From: Carnobacterium sp. 17-4 | GTDB taxonomy: Bacteria > Bacillota > Bacilli > Lactobacillales > Carnobacteriaceae | Assembly (NCBI RefSeq): GCF_000195575.1 | Contig: NC_015391.1 | Span: 2,096,363-2,160,362 of the forward strand | Length of the DNA stretch: 64,000 bases | Direction: 5' to 3' | Shown: positions 17,805 through 24,773 of the stretch, piece by piece | How the letters are laid out: each line of letters starts with the position of its first letter | Numbering within the stretch: position 1 is the first letter of the stretch | Translations under genes and position numbers: made by a program | The notes under the pieces: model-generated | Database searches by the model: none | What the model saw: the letters and a program-made list of their open reading frames with translations, nothing else | What the model was told of the DNA's origin: nothing

Positions 17805-18926
17805 TTAATCAACGATTGGGAACCAACCTGGTCTGCTTTCTATATACTCCCACATAGCATCGGGCAAAGTGAGATCTTCGCGGTATTCTGGTTTGATTTT
17901 TTTACGGATGGCGGTTTCGTTTCCTAACTTAACTTTTTGAATCCAATCCGGTTCAACAACTAACTCTCGACCAATCGCCACAAGTGGTACACCTAGTGCC
18001 ATTGTTTCCACAGCATCATCTGGCGTTATAATTGAGCCGACTCCAATAACCGGAAAATCTTTCCCTACACGTTCTTGGATCCGTTGGACTACAGGTGTCG
18101 TTTCATATAAATCACGAACCGAACCTTGCGTCCATTTATTTGTTGAAACATGAATGTAATCCAATCCTTGTTCTTTTAACTTAGTTACTAACTGCAAGGT
18201 ATCTTCTATCGTAATTCCTGGTTCTTTTATTTCTTCAGGAGAAATGCGGTAGCCAAAAATAAAAGGTTTCTCCGCATAGGTTTGAATCGCTTCTTTTGCC
18301 GCTTGAACAACAGCTAACGGGAAGTTCATTCGTTTTTCAAGCGATCCGCCCCAGTGATCATCTCTTTGATTGGAGTGTGGAGAGAAAAATTGTTGAATCA
18401 AATAATTATTTGCTCCATGCAATTCGATTCCATCAAAACCAGCTTGAATGGCTCTTCTAGTCGCTTGTCCAAAAGCATCAACTAATTCACGTACTTCTTT
18501 ATCGGTTAACGCTCTAGGAACTTCGGCACCTTCAAAATCAATCGGAACAGCACTTGCACTAACCGGCTGTTCACCTCTTAACGTTCGTTTTGATCCAAGT
18601 CGTCCTACATGAAAAATTTGTAAAATAGCTTTTGGACCTTCATCTTGAATTGTCTTCGCTAATCCCGCGAGACTGTCGATCCGGTTATCAGATGCTGCAC
18701 TTAATGACCCAGCAAAGCGTCCGTTTTCCATGACTTGAGCACACGAGGTCACAACAGCACCTAGTCCAGCAACACGTCTTTTATAATAATCTTTTTCATC
18801 AGTTGTGACCATACCATTTTCAAATGAAGAATTAGTCGTCATTGGTGCCATAAAAAGGCGATTATCAACTTTAACTCCTGATGCAAATGTAAAAGGTTCA
18901 AACAGTGGATCGTATTTTTGTTTCAT
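17805..18926 (-). CDS. NADH-dependent flavin oxidoreductase (old yellow enzyme family)
   Basis: A 373-residue FMN-binding TIM-barrel enzyme. Family marks are the N-terminal NRLFMAPMTTNSS, the substrate-anchoring HGANNYLIQQFFSP (H-x2-N), the barrel segment GFDGIELHGA, and the FMN-phosphate region GVGSIITPDDA with VAIGRELVVEPDW. Such enzymes reduce activated C=C bonds or other electrophiles. The length and motifs agree with the YqiG/NADH:flavin oxidoreductase branch common in lactic acid bacteria. It stands alone between two terminators. The natural substrate is not indicated by context. Confidence 0.92.
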   Translation of the reverse strand: MKQKYDPLFEPFTFASGVKVDNRLFMAPMTTNSSFENGMVTTDEKDYYKRRVAGLGAVVTSCAQVMENGRFAGSLSAASDNRIDSLAGLAKTIQDEGPKAILQIFHVGRLGSKRTLRGEQPVSASAVPIDFEGAEVPRALTDKEVRELVDAFGQATRRAIQAGFDGIELHGANNYLIQQFFSPHSNQRDDHWGGSLEKRMNFPLAVVQAAKEAIQTYAEKPFIFGYRISPEEIKEPGITIEDTLQLVTKLKEQGLDYIHVSTNKWTQGSVRDLYETTPVVQRIQERVGKDFPVIGVGSIITPDDAVETMALGVPLVAIGRELVVEPDWIQKVKLGNETAIRKKIKPEYREDLTLPDAMWEYIESRPGWFPIVD

Positions 18927-19055
18927 AGATTTTCTCCTACTTTTTCATTAATTTATTTTGAAGCAACTAGCATCATTCTTCTAATGGTAAAAGAACGGGC
19001 ACTTTTTTTCAATTGTTTTTACTTACAATTTGTAAAACTATTCGCCTATATATGT

Positions 19056-19094
19056 AAAAAAAGAGTAATTGAGAATTTTACTCTCAATTACTCT
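19056..19094 (-). terminator. Terminator of hsp20
   Basis: A 13-bp stem (AGAGTAATTGAGA/TCTCAATTACTCT) with a 7-nt loop and a minus-strand T-run 19 bp after the hsp20 stop. Confidence 0.9.
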
Positions 19095-19112
19095 TAGTAT
19101 ATTAGCACTTAT

Positions 19113-19532
19113 TTATTGGATTTCAATATGTTTAGGGGGTGTTTCGTCTGAATTTTTTTTAGGTAAAGTAACCGTTAAAACTCCATTTTCAAACGATGCG
19201 TCGATATCTTCTTCTTTGACATTTTTTAAAAGAAATTGACGGCTGAAGGATTTAGTTGAACGCTCTCTGCGAATGTAATTGCCTTTATCATCTTTTTCAT
19301 CTTTGCTTTCTTCCTGAGTTGCGCCAATGGACAGTACATTGTCTTCATACTTTAACTGAATAGAATCTTTAGACATACCCGGTAACTCAGCCTCTACAAT
19401 ATAAGCTTGTTCTTCCTCACGAATGTCTACATTAAAGTTCGATGTACTTTCTAACAAGTGATCAAAAGGGTCTTCGAAAAAGTTTCTGCCAAAATTCATG
19501 AAATCACGTCCTACTGGAAATAAATTACTCAC
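19113..19532 (-). CDS. hsp20: Small heat shock protein Hsp20 (alpha-crystallin family)
   Basis: A 139-residue ATP-independent holdase chaperone. The N-terminal arm (FGRNFFEDPFDHLLES) is followed by an alpha-crystallin domain from about residue 34 (VDIREEEQAYIVEAELPGMS) ending with the diagnostic ENGVLTVTLPK. The C-terminal anchoring motif is present in weak form (KHIEIQ). It is monocistronic. The promoter lies at 19592-19620. Neither a CIRCE element nor a clear CtsR double heptad is visible upstream, so the regulator is not identified; a GAACTTGTTC palindrome in the leader (19565-19574) is a candidate site. Confidence 0.95.
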   Translation of the reverse strand: MSNLFPVGRDFMNFGRNFFEDPFDHLLESTSNFNVDIREEEQAYIVEAELPGMSKDSIQLKYEDNVLSIGATQEESKDEKDDKGNYIRRERSTKSFSRQFLLKNVKEEDIDASFENGVLTVTLPKKNSDETPPKHIEIQ

Positions 19533-19591
19533 AAATCTCTCCTTCTTTCTTTTTTTAGACTTTTGAACAAGTTCTAACCTTGCTCACGTTT

Positions 19592-19620
19592 AGTATAGTC
19601 AAATTCACTACAATCGTCAA
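19592..19620 (-). promoter_or_regulatory. Sigma-A promoter of hsp20
   Basis: TTGACG (19615-19620), a 17-bp spacer and TATACT (19592-19597) on the minus strand, 60 bp before the start codon. Confidence 0.78.
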
Positions 19621-19754
19621 AGAAGTACCATTATTTTGGTCTTTTTTTTCTCCCTTAGTTCATTGTTTTTATTGCCATCGCATTCATATTAGTATTTCCC
19701 CTCACCTTTTTTTGTTATACTAACTAGACAAATACGGTAATGGAGGTATGTGCT

Positions 19755-19931
19755 ATGTTTAACCTTTTAGGGAAGATTTTATTAATCGTTGGTATCATTA
19801 TCATCATTTTTGGTTATTTTGGACCTATTAAGTCTGGAGATCCAATTATTGGAACATTATTTATTATAGTTGGTATAGTCGTTGCAGCTTTAGCTTTTGT
19901 CTTTGGACGGAACTTACCACCTAGAGTATAA
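19755..19931 (+). CDS. Small two-helix membrane protein of unknown function
   Basis: A 58-residue hydrophobic protein. Residues 2-21 (FNLLGKILLIVGIIIIIFGY) and about 33-52 form two membrane helices joined by a GPIKSGDP loop, with a short basic tail. ATG 19755 is placed 7 nt after GGAGG; an earlier in-frame ATG at 19740 overlaps the ribosome site. A TATACT -10 box is seen about 40 bp upstream and a terminator follows, so it is a single-gene unit. I recognise no family beyond small membrane proteins of lactobacilli. Confidence 0.7.
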   Translation: MFNLLGKILLIVGIIIIIFGYFGPIKSGDPIIGTLFIIVGIVVAALAFVFGRNLPPRV

Positions 19932-19991
19932 ACTATTTAACCATCAGAAGAACGACATTAAAATCATTGCTTCTATTAGATTTGAATAAGC

Positions 19992-20031
19992 AAGATGGAT
20001 TAGTCTATTAAAGATTGATCCATCTTTTTTT
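19992..20031 (+). terminator. Terminator after the small membrane protein gene
   Basis: AAGATGGAT pairs with ATCCATCTT, followed by a T-run on the plus strand. Confidence 0.8.
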
Positions 20032-20140
20032 GCAGTCAATTACATATGGCTATTTTATTAATCAATTAAATTTATAAAAAATTAGTATTTTTTTATATGT
20101 AAGCTAGATATTTAAATCCATTACCAATCATAATCCATTG

Positions 20141-20554
20141 TTAGTGATTATTTTCTATAAAATATGGTCCTAATCCATAGTCTTGTTCATGAGTAGTAAT
20201 AAAACACCATTCTCCGTAACTATCCATTACATAACAATCGCTTACTTCAAAAGTATTAAAGAACTCCACTGTTTGATTTAATTTTGCACTGTTAAAATCC
20301 ACTTCGTTTTCGACTACAAAAACTGTATTAGAAAATTGAAAAAATATTGTAAAATCCTTCTTTTTTATTTTTTCAAAACGTTCCACTGCAGCTTTTCCAC
20401 TTAAACAGTCAGCTTTTTGATAACTGCATAAATGCCAAAGCATATAATCTAAATAAATGTCTTCTTGCTCTTTTTTTGATAGTTCGCTAGCAAATAATTT
20501 TTTAAATTGTGATCGAAAATACGAACCATAACCATCTACTTGTTTGATTGCCAT
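20141..20554 (-). CDS. DUF4275-like hypothetical protein
   Basis: A 137-residue soluble protein with no membrane helix or signal peptide. Features are YMLWHLCSYQKADCLSGKAA near residues 37-56 and the C-terminal VMDSYGEWCFITTHEQDYG-GPYF block; together these recall the DUF4275 family of Firmicutes, in which WHxxSY, a WxxxTHE and a GPYF motif recur. No function is known. It is transcribed alone, divergent from the PadR gene. The family call is from memory of the motifs and is moderate. Confidence 0.65.
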   Translation of the reverse strand: MAIKQVDGYGSYFRSQFKKLFASELSKKEQEDIYLDYMLWHLCSYQKADCLSGKAAVERFEKIKKKDFTIFFQFSNTVFVVENEVDFNSAKLNQTVEFFNTFEVSDCYVMDSYGEWCFITTHEQDYGLGPYFIENNH

Positions 20555-20718
20555 ATCTAATCTCCTTAATAGGTTAATTAATATCCTTAAAAAACACCTT
20601 TATCTTACTATAACAGTTGGCAACCTTTAAAATAAGAAAAATCATTAACTATCTTGCTTTACAAACTAGCTCACATTTGATATAACTAACTTGTAAAACA
20701 TACTAGAGGAGGAATTCC

Positions 20719-21066
20719 GTGGATAGCAAAGTAAACTCCCAGATGCTGAAAGGTATTTTATCAGGCAGCATTCTACTCTTACTTTCTCAAGAAGAACTAT
20801 ATGGTTACAAATTGAGTGAAAAGCTCACAGACTTTGGCTTTAACGATATTCCTAAAGGGACGATCTACCCTCTTCTACTCTCGCTTGAGAAAAAGAAATT
20901 GATTAAAGGAACAATGAAGCCATCTGATACAGGTCCTCAACGAAAATATTATTCCCTTACTAATACAGGAGCAGCTGAAAAAAATGAGTTTATTATGCAA
21001 TGGCATAATCTTAAAAATAGTGTTGATAATTTGATTAAAGGAAGTGAATTAAATGAAAACGAGTGA
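20719..21066 (+). CDS. PadR family transcriptional regulator (pair 1)
   Basis: A 115-residue winged-helix repressor. The PadR signature is clear: ILSGSILLLLSQEELYGYKL, then PKGTIYPLLLSLEKKKLIKG with the wing GPQRKYYSLTNTG, and a C-terminal dimer helix. GTG 20719 follows GAGGAGG at good spacing. It overlaps the following membrane protein gene by 14 nt. PadR genes coupled to DUF1129 or HAAS-domain membrane genes usually repress their own operon; I infer the same here. The inducer is unknown. Confidence 0.92.
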   Translation: MDSKVNSQMLKGILSGSILLLLSQEELYGYKLSEKLTDFGFNDIPKGTIYPLLLSLEKKKLIKGTMKPSDTGPQRKYYSLTNTGAAEKNEFIMQWHNLKNSVDNLIKGSELNENE

Positions 21067-21865
21067 ACTAGTAAAGTCAAACGCCACCTTACAGGAATTC
21101 TTAACAAAAGAAAACAATGAATACTATGGAAATTTAGTTATTTATGTTAGAGCGATGTCATTATTTAGGGATGAAAAAAAGAGTGAAGAGTTGCTGTTAG
21201 AAGTCTTACAAGATATTTTAGATGCACAAAATCAAGGTATTTCTGCAGAACATTATTTTGGTAGAAATCCTAAAAAGATTGCTGATGAAATTATTAAACA
21301 ACTACCAGTTAACTTACTTGATACCCTAAAAATCTTTTTGACTTCACTAGGATTCTATAGCATTATTTGTATTTTGCCAGAACTTATTTTTCCAGACAAA
21401 GGATTAGATATAGGACGATTTATAGTGAGCGGAGTCTACTGGATTCTTTTTGTTTTCTTTGGATTATGGGTTTTAGGAATTAGCTTATATCGATTTAAAA
21501 ATAAATTTTTTAAACTTTTTTTTCTGGTATTACTTGGTGTAGGAGTCGCACTTGGTTTTACACTTGGTTCTTATGTATCTACCCCAATAAAATTAAATCT
21601 TAATGGCAATTTAGGAATTTTAATAATCATTTCTATCTCTGGAATTTTACTCTATCTATTTTATAAAGAAACGGATAAAAAACTTTGGTTGTCTTTTATC
21701 CCAATCCTAGTCACTTCTGCTATCCTAGGAATTCTTATCAGACTGGATACTTTTTCAGATCTGTTAAATACAAAAGAAGGGAAAATCGGAACAACAATTA
21801 TTCTAGTCATCATACTTTTTCTTCAATACTTATTAATTTTCTTAAATAATAGAAAATTAAGTTAA
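21053..21865 (+). CDS. DUF1129-type membrane protein
   Basis: A 270-residue protein with a soluble N-terminal helical domain of about 90 residues (LVKSNATLQEFLTKENNEYY, YFGRNPKKIADEIIKQLP) and five or six membrane helices. The N-terminal segment matches the DUF1129 family found next to PadR regulators in lactobacilli and enterococci. It is co-translated with the PadR gene upstream. The role is unknown; such pairs are often linked to envelope stress. No terminator is evident immediately downstream. Confidence 0.78.
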   Translation: MKTSELVKSNATLQEFLTKENNEYYGNLVIYVRAMSLFRDEKKSEELLLEVLQDILDAQNQGISAEHYFGRNPKKIADEIIKQLPVNLLDTLKIFLTSLGFYSIICILPELIFPDKGLDIGRFIVSGVYWILFVFFGLWVLGISLYRFKNKFFKLFFLVLLGVGVALGFTLGSYVSTPIKLNLNGNLGILIIISISGILLYLFYKETDKKLWLSFIPILVTSAILGILIRLDTFSDLLNTKEGKIGTTIILVIILFLQYLLIFLNNRKLS

Positions 21866-22008
21866 TAAACAATCTAGTTTTAAATTCTACGTTTTAAACT
21901 TTCATTAATTTATCACCTTCTATCTAGGCATAACAAAGGTCATAGTGTACGCTTACACCATAATAAAGAATACAAATAAAAATTTTAACGGAAGAAAGGA
22001 TTTTGACA

Positions 22009-22353
22009 ATGCATCCTATTTATAACTTATATTGGTCTTCATTTCAAAATATTTTTATATTTTTAAGTATTACCTTAACAGCGTTATTGGTTGCCTCCTT
22101 CTTGATAAATAAAGGAAAGGAAACTTCAATAAAAAATTTACTGTTGTTATGGATTCCTTCATTAACTACCTTTATAACAGTCATTTCCGCTTCTTTTTTC
22201 TCTGGTATTTTGTATGATGAGTTAAACATTCCAACAGATAATTTAATTCTTTTTTTAATGGGGTATTCGACAATTATCTTTTTCTTTCATACAGGAACCG
22301 TTATCTTAAATATCTTTCGTTCTAAAAAAATAGTAAACCTATCAAGCAATTAA
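22009..22353 (+). CDS. Small membrane protein, unknown
   Basis: A 114-residue protein with three predicted membrane helices (around residues 10-30, 42-64 and 78-98) and a basic C-terminus (FRSKKIVNLSSN). I start it at ATG 22009, preceded by GAAAGGA; a TTG two codons earlier is also open. A GTGTACGCTTACAC palindrome-like motif at about 21938-21951 lies in its upstream region. It has its own terminator. I recognise no family; the position between two PadR operons suggests a similar envelope context but nothing proves it. Confidence 0.6.
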   Translation: MHPIYNLYWSSFQNIFIFLSITLTALLVASFLINKGKETSIKNLLLLWIPSLTTFITVISASFFSGILYDELNIPTDNLILFLMGYSTIIFFFHTGTVILNIFRSKKIVNLSSN

Positions 22354-22360
22354 TTTATTT

Positions 22361-22395
22361 AAGAGATTAGCTTTCTATAAGCTATCTCTTTTTTT
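22361..22395 (+). terminator. Terminator before the second PadR operon
   Basis: AAGAGATTAGC pairs with GCTATCTCTT (one bulge), followed by eight T residues. Confidence 0.82.
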
Positions 22396-22419
22396 ATTTG
22401 CCCATTCCGTCCAAATTAC

Positions 22420-22461
22420 TTTACCTGTCGTAGTAAAAGGAGTATACTTTAATTACTACGA
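22420..22461 (+). promoter_or_regulatory. Promoter with overlapping PadR-type operator
   Basis: TTTACC (22420-22425), a 17-bp spacer and TATACT (22443-22448) form a strong promoter. A perfect inverted repeat TCGTAGTAA (22428-22436) / TTACTACGA (22453-22461) brackets the -10 box, with arm centres 25 bp apart. This is where an autorepressor would bind. Confidence 0.72.
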
Positions 22462-22489
22462 TAGATGAAGTAATAAACGGGGTGATAAT

Positions 22490-22819
22490 GTGATATCAAG
22501 TGATGTCATGCGAGGATTTAATAGTTTAATTCTATTGTCTATTTTGATGAAAGAAGACTCTTACGGCTATCAAATTTCAAATACAATTAAAGAAATAACA
22601 GGTGGAAAATATATCATGAAGGAAACCACTCTCTATTCTGCATTTAACCGATTAGAAAAAAGTGCTCTTATTCAATCTTATTCTAGTACCGAAACCAATG
22701 GCAAACCGCGAACCTACTACCGAATTACGGAGTTAGGTAAACAAACGTATAACGATAAAGTAAGCGAATGGCTGGATACAAAAAATGTGATGGATAGATT
22801 TATTAAGGAGGAATCGTAA
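22490..22819 (+). CDS. PadR family transcriptional regulator (pair 2)
   Basis: A 109-residue winged-helix protein. The family blocks are SLILLSILMKEDSYGYQISN, KETTLYSAFNRLEKSALIQS and the wing NGKPRTYYRITELGKQ. GTG 22490 follows GGGGTGATAA. The gene ends 2 nt before the next ORF, so the two form an operon. A perfect 9-bp inverted repeat flanks the -10 box upstream, consistent with autorepression. It shares only the family framework with the PadR at 20.7 kb, so the two respond to separate signals. Confidence 0.93.
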   Translation: MISSDVMRGFNSLILLSILMKEDSYGYQISNTIKEITGGKYIMKETTLYSAFNRLEKSALIQSYSSTETNGKPRTYYRITELGKQTYNDKVSEWLDTKNVMDRFIKEES

Positions 22820-22821
22820 AA

Positions 22822-23805
22822 ATGGATACAATTAAAAATTATGTCGAATCAGTTTTTGTTCAATTGCCCCGCACTCCCGAAATGCAGCAACTTAAAGAAG
22901 ATATGCTTACCAATATGGAAGATAAATACCTTCAGTTAAAATCAGAAGGTAAAAGTGAAAATGAAGCGATTGGAACTGTTCTCTCTGAATTTGGCAATAT
23001 CGATGAAGTCATCGAAGAGTACAATTTAGAGAAGGAATCGGAAGAGGTTGACAAGGATTCTGTCTTTTTATCAGAGGCTGAAGTTGAGGATTTCATGCAT
23101 CATCGAACAAAATTTGGACTGGGAATTGCGACAGGAGTTGCTCTTTGTATTCTCGCTCCAGCTGTGATGCTCTTATTTAATGAAGTAGCCAATTTCTTTT
23201 CCTTTACTACTCCCGCAAACTTGGAAGGCATAAATCTCTTATCAATTATTCCACTTTTCATTTTCATCGCTATTGCTGTTGGAATTTTTATTATCTTTGG
23301 TTTAAAAGAAGAACAATACAACCTTGATAAAATAGTAGTTATTCTTGATCCCTCTACACGTATCCACTTAGACCGAGAAATGCAGGAGTTCAAACCTAGT
23401 TTTGCAAAAGCAATCGCGGCTGGAGTTATCCTATGTATCTTAGCCCCTATCTCTTTATTGCTCGCAATTGTTCTTCTCGGAGACGATAATGCTTGGTCCG
23501 TTATCTTTCTTCTAGGTTTTGTATCCGTTGGTGTTTTCTTGTTTGTCTTCTACGGTGTTTTGTACTCCACCTATGAAAAACTCCTTTCCTTAGGAGACTA
23601 TCAGCCTGAAAAAGTTATTGCCAGTAAGCTGACGGATACCATTGCAGGAGTCGTATTTCCAATAGCCACAGCCGTTTATCTGCTTTTAGGTTTTATCTAT
23701 AATGCCTGGGGAACAGCTTGGATCATTTTTCCAATTACCGGTATTCTCTTTGCCGCATTTTCTTCCTTATACCAAAGCCTTATTAAGACAAAACGAAGAA
23801 AATAA
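22822..23805 (+). CDS. HAAS-domain membrane protein partnered with PadR
   Basis: A 327-residue protein. Residues 1-70 form a HAAS/permease-prefix helical domain (LPRTPEMQQLKEDMLTNMED, NEAIGTVLSEFGNIDEVIEE). Six or so membrane helices follow. The first helix (GIATGVALCILAPAVMLL, near residue 101) and a later one (AIAAGVILCILAPISLLL, near residue 197) are clearly duplicated, so the membrane part arose by tandem duplication. Operon partner of the PadR gene 2 nt upstream. HAAS-PadR pairs are known in Firmicutes, but the biochemical role is unknown. Confidence 0.85.
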   Translation: MDTIKNYVESVFVQLPRTPEMQQLKEDMLTNMEDKYLQLKSEGKSENEAIGTVLSEFGNIDEVIEEYNLEKESEEVDKDSVFLSEAEVEDFMHHRTKFGLGIATGVALCILAPAVMLLFNEVANFFSFTTPANLEGINLLSIIPLFIFIAIAVGIFIIFGLKEEQYNLDKIVVILDPSTRIHLDREMQEFKPSFAKAIAAGVILCILAPISLLLAIVLLGDDNAWSVIFLLGFVSVGVFLFVFYGVLYSTYEKLLSLGDYQPEKVIASKLTDTIAGVVFPIATAVYLLLGFIYNAWGTAWIIFPITGILFAAFSSLYQSLIKTKRRK

Positions 23806-23811
23806 TGTTCT

Positions 23812-23849
23812 AAGACCTCTACTCTGATCAGGGTGGTGGTCTTTTTTTC
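23812..23849 (+). terminator. Terminator of the PadR-HAAS operon
   Basis: AGACC...GGTCT with an inner CTGATCAG core, followed by a T-run. Confidence 0.8.
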
Positions 23850-23988
23850 TATCTATAATGATTCCAATTGCTTCATGACTATTCTTACAAAAATAAGTCT
23901 TCTTCTAAGAAACTATTGTGAAGCGGATTCTCAACTTGTATACTTAAGTTTATCGATATTTCATAAAAAAAGACTGGAGTTCAAACTT

Positions 23989-24267
23989 ATGTATAACACT
24001 AAAAAAAACACTACCAAATGGCCAACATTTTTAATTTTGATTTCTTTCATCTTAACAATTGTCTCTATTTTTATTCAAAATCAATTCTCATTGTTTAGCT
24101 TTCCTATTTTTCTTGGCGTGCTGATTGTCGCAATCTTATTAAACACGCTATCATTAGTATTGGCATCAAAATCTAGAAGCCAAGCTTATACAATTCTTTT
24201 ATTTATCCTTAATGTTCTGATCATTGCTTTTATAGCTTTTACAATCTATACACTTTTAATTGCTTAG
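23989..24267 (+). CDS. Small membrane protein, unknown
   Basis: A 92-residue protein with three membrane helices and a basic N-terminus (MYNTKKNTTKW). The helices span roughly residues 12-30, 38-58 and 68-90. I start it at ATG 23989, nine bases after GGAG; the frame is open further upstream but that stretch (from 23833) overlaps the preceding terminator and does not look like protein. No family recognised. It may share transcript with nothing else; a candidate small RNA promoter lies 97 bp downstream. Confidence 0.6.
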   Translation: MYNTKKNTTKWPTFLILISFILTIVSIFIQNQFSLFSFPIFLGVLIVAILLNTLSLVLASKSRSQAYTILLFILNVLIIAFIAFTIYTLLIA

Positions 24268-24363
24268 ATCACCTGAAGCAATATTCCTAGAATCTTCACA
24301 TTTTCTTTCATTCGTCATCATAAAATAAGACGAAAAGAGCATTATTTTTTCACATCCAATAGT

Positions 24364-24483
24364 TATACTATAGACATACCAAACCTTTAAACCTTTTCTT
24401 TTCTCTTCTATTTATTTACCCCCATAAATAAATAGTTATACCCCCTTTTCAAGCCTTTGCGTTAATAGCAAAGGCTTTTTTTA
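24364..24483 (+). ncRNA. Candidate C-rich regulatory small RNA (about 105 nt)
   Basis: A TATACT box at 24364-24369 (with a weak -35, TTATTT at 24342-24347) is followed about 105 nt later by a strong terminator. The predicted RNA starts near 24375. It has a hairpin with perfect 11-bp arms CTATTTATTTA (24408-24418) and TAAATAAATAG (24425-24435) whose whole loop is CCCCCA, then an unpaired TATACCCCCTTTTC with a second CCCCC at 24441-24445, then the terminator stem AAGCCTTTGC/GCAAAGGCTT and a T-run. C-rich loops that pair with Shine-Dalgarno sequences are typical of Firmicute sRNAs such as RsaE/RoxS, FsrA and LhrC. It is not obviously a member of any of these. Confidence 0.5.
24451..24483 (+). 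terminator. Terminator of the candidate small RNA
   Basis: A 10-bp perfect stem (24451-24460 with 24468-24477), a 7-nt loop and eight T residues. Confidence 0.9.
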
Positions 24484-24498
24484 TTTAGTTTATCTTTT

Positions 24499-24668
24499 CA
24501 TGGACAAGTACGCTCCTTTTCTAGCTTCACTCTTCCATGAAACCTACTTTGATGGAAAAGTGACGGTCTTTTTTGGTGTCACTCATCCATGAAGAGGCGT
24601 TTCATGGACAAGTGACACCTTTTTTCTACTCCACTCTTCCGCTAACGGTCATTCCTCAGTAGAGTGGC
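24499..24668. repeat. Second cluster of family A palindromic modules
   Basis: Two full modules and two half modules. Arms TCACTCTTCCAT and ATGGAAAAGTGA form the first hairpin (about 24527-24563). GGTGTCACTCATCCATGA and TCATGGACAAGTGACACC form the second (about 24575-24619; 16 of 18 pairs). A half module CATGGACAAG precedes, and CCACTCTTCC...AGAGTGGCACC follows. The core CACT-n-TCCAT / ATGGA-n-AGTG and the short loops match the cluster at 14.95-15.07 kb. Confidence 0.75.
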
Positions 24669-24691
24669 ACCAATTTGCAAACAAAATAGAT

Positions 24692-24747
24692 AAAAAAACT
24701 CATTCTTAATCCTGATGAAGAGATCATCAAAATTAAGAATGAGTTTT
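24692..24747 (-). terminator. Terminator of pepF
   Basis: A 16-bp stem (AAAACTCATTCTTAAT/ATTAAGAATGAGTTTT) with minus-strand T-run, 27 bp past the pepF stop. Confidence 0.9.
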
Positions 24748-24773
24748 AGGCTAAGCATTTCCCTTAGCTGTCT

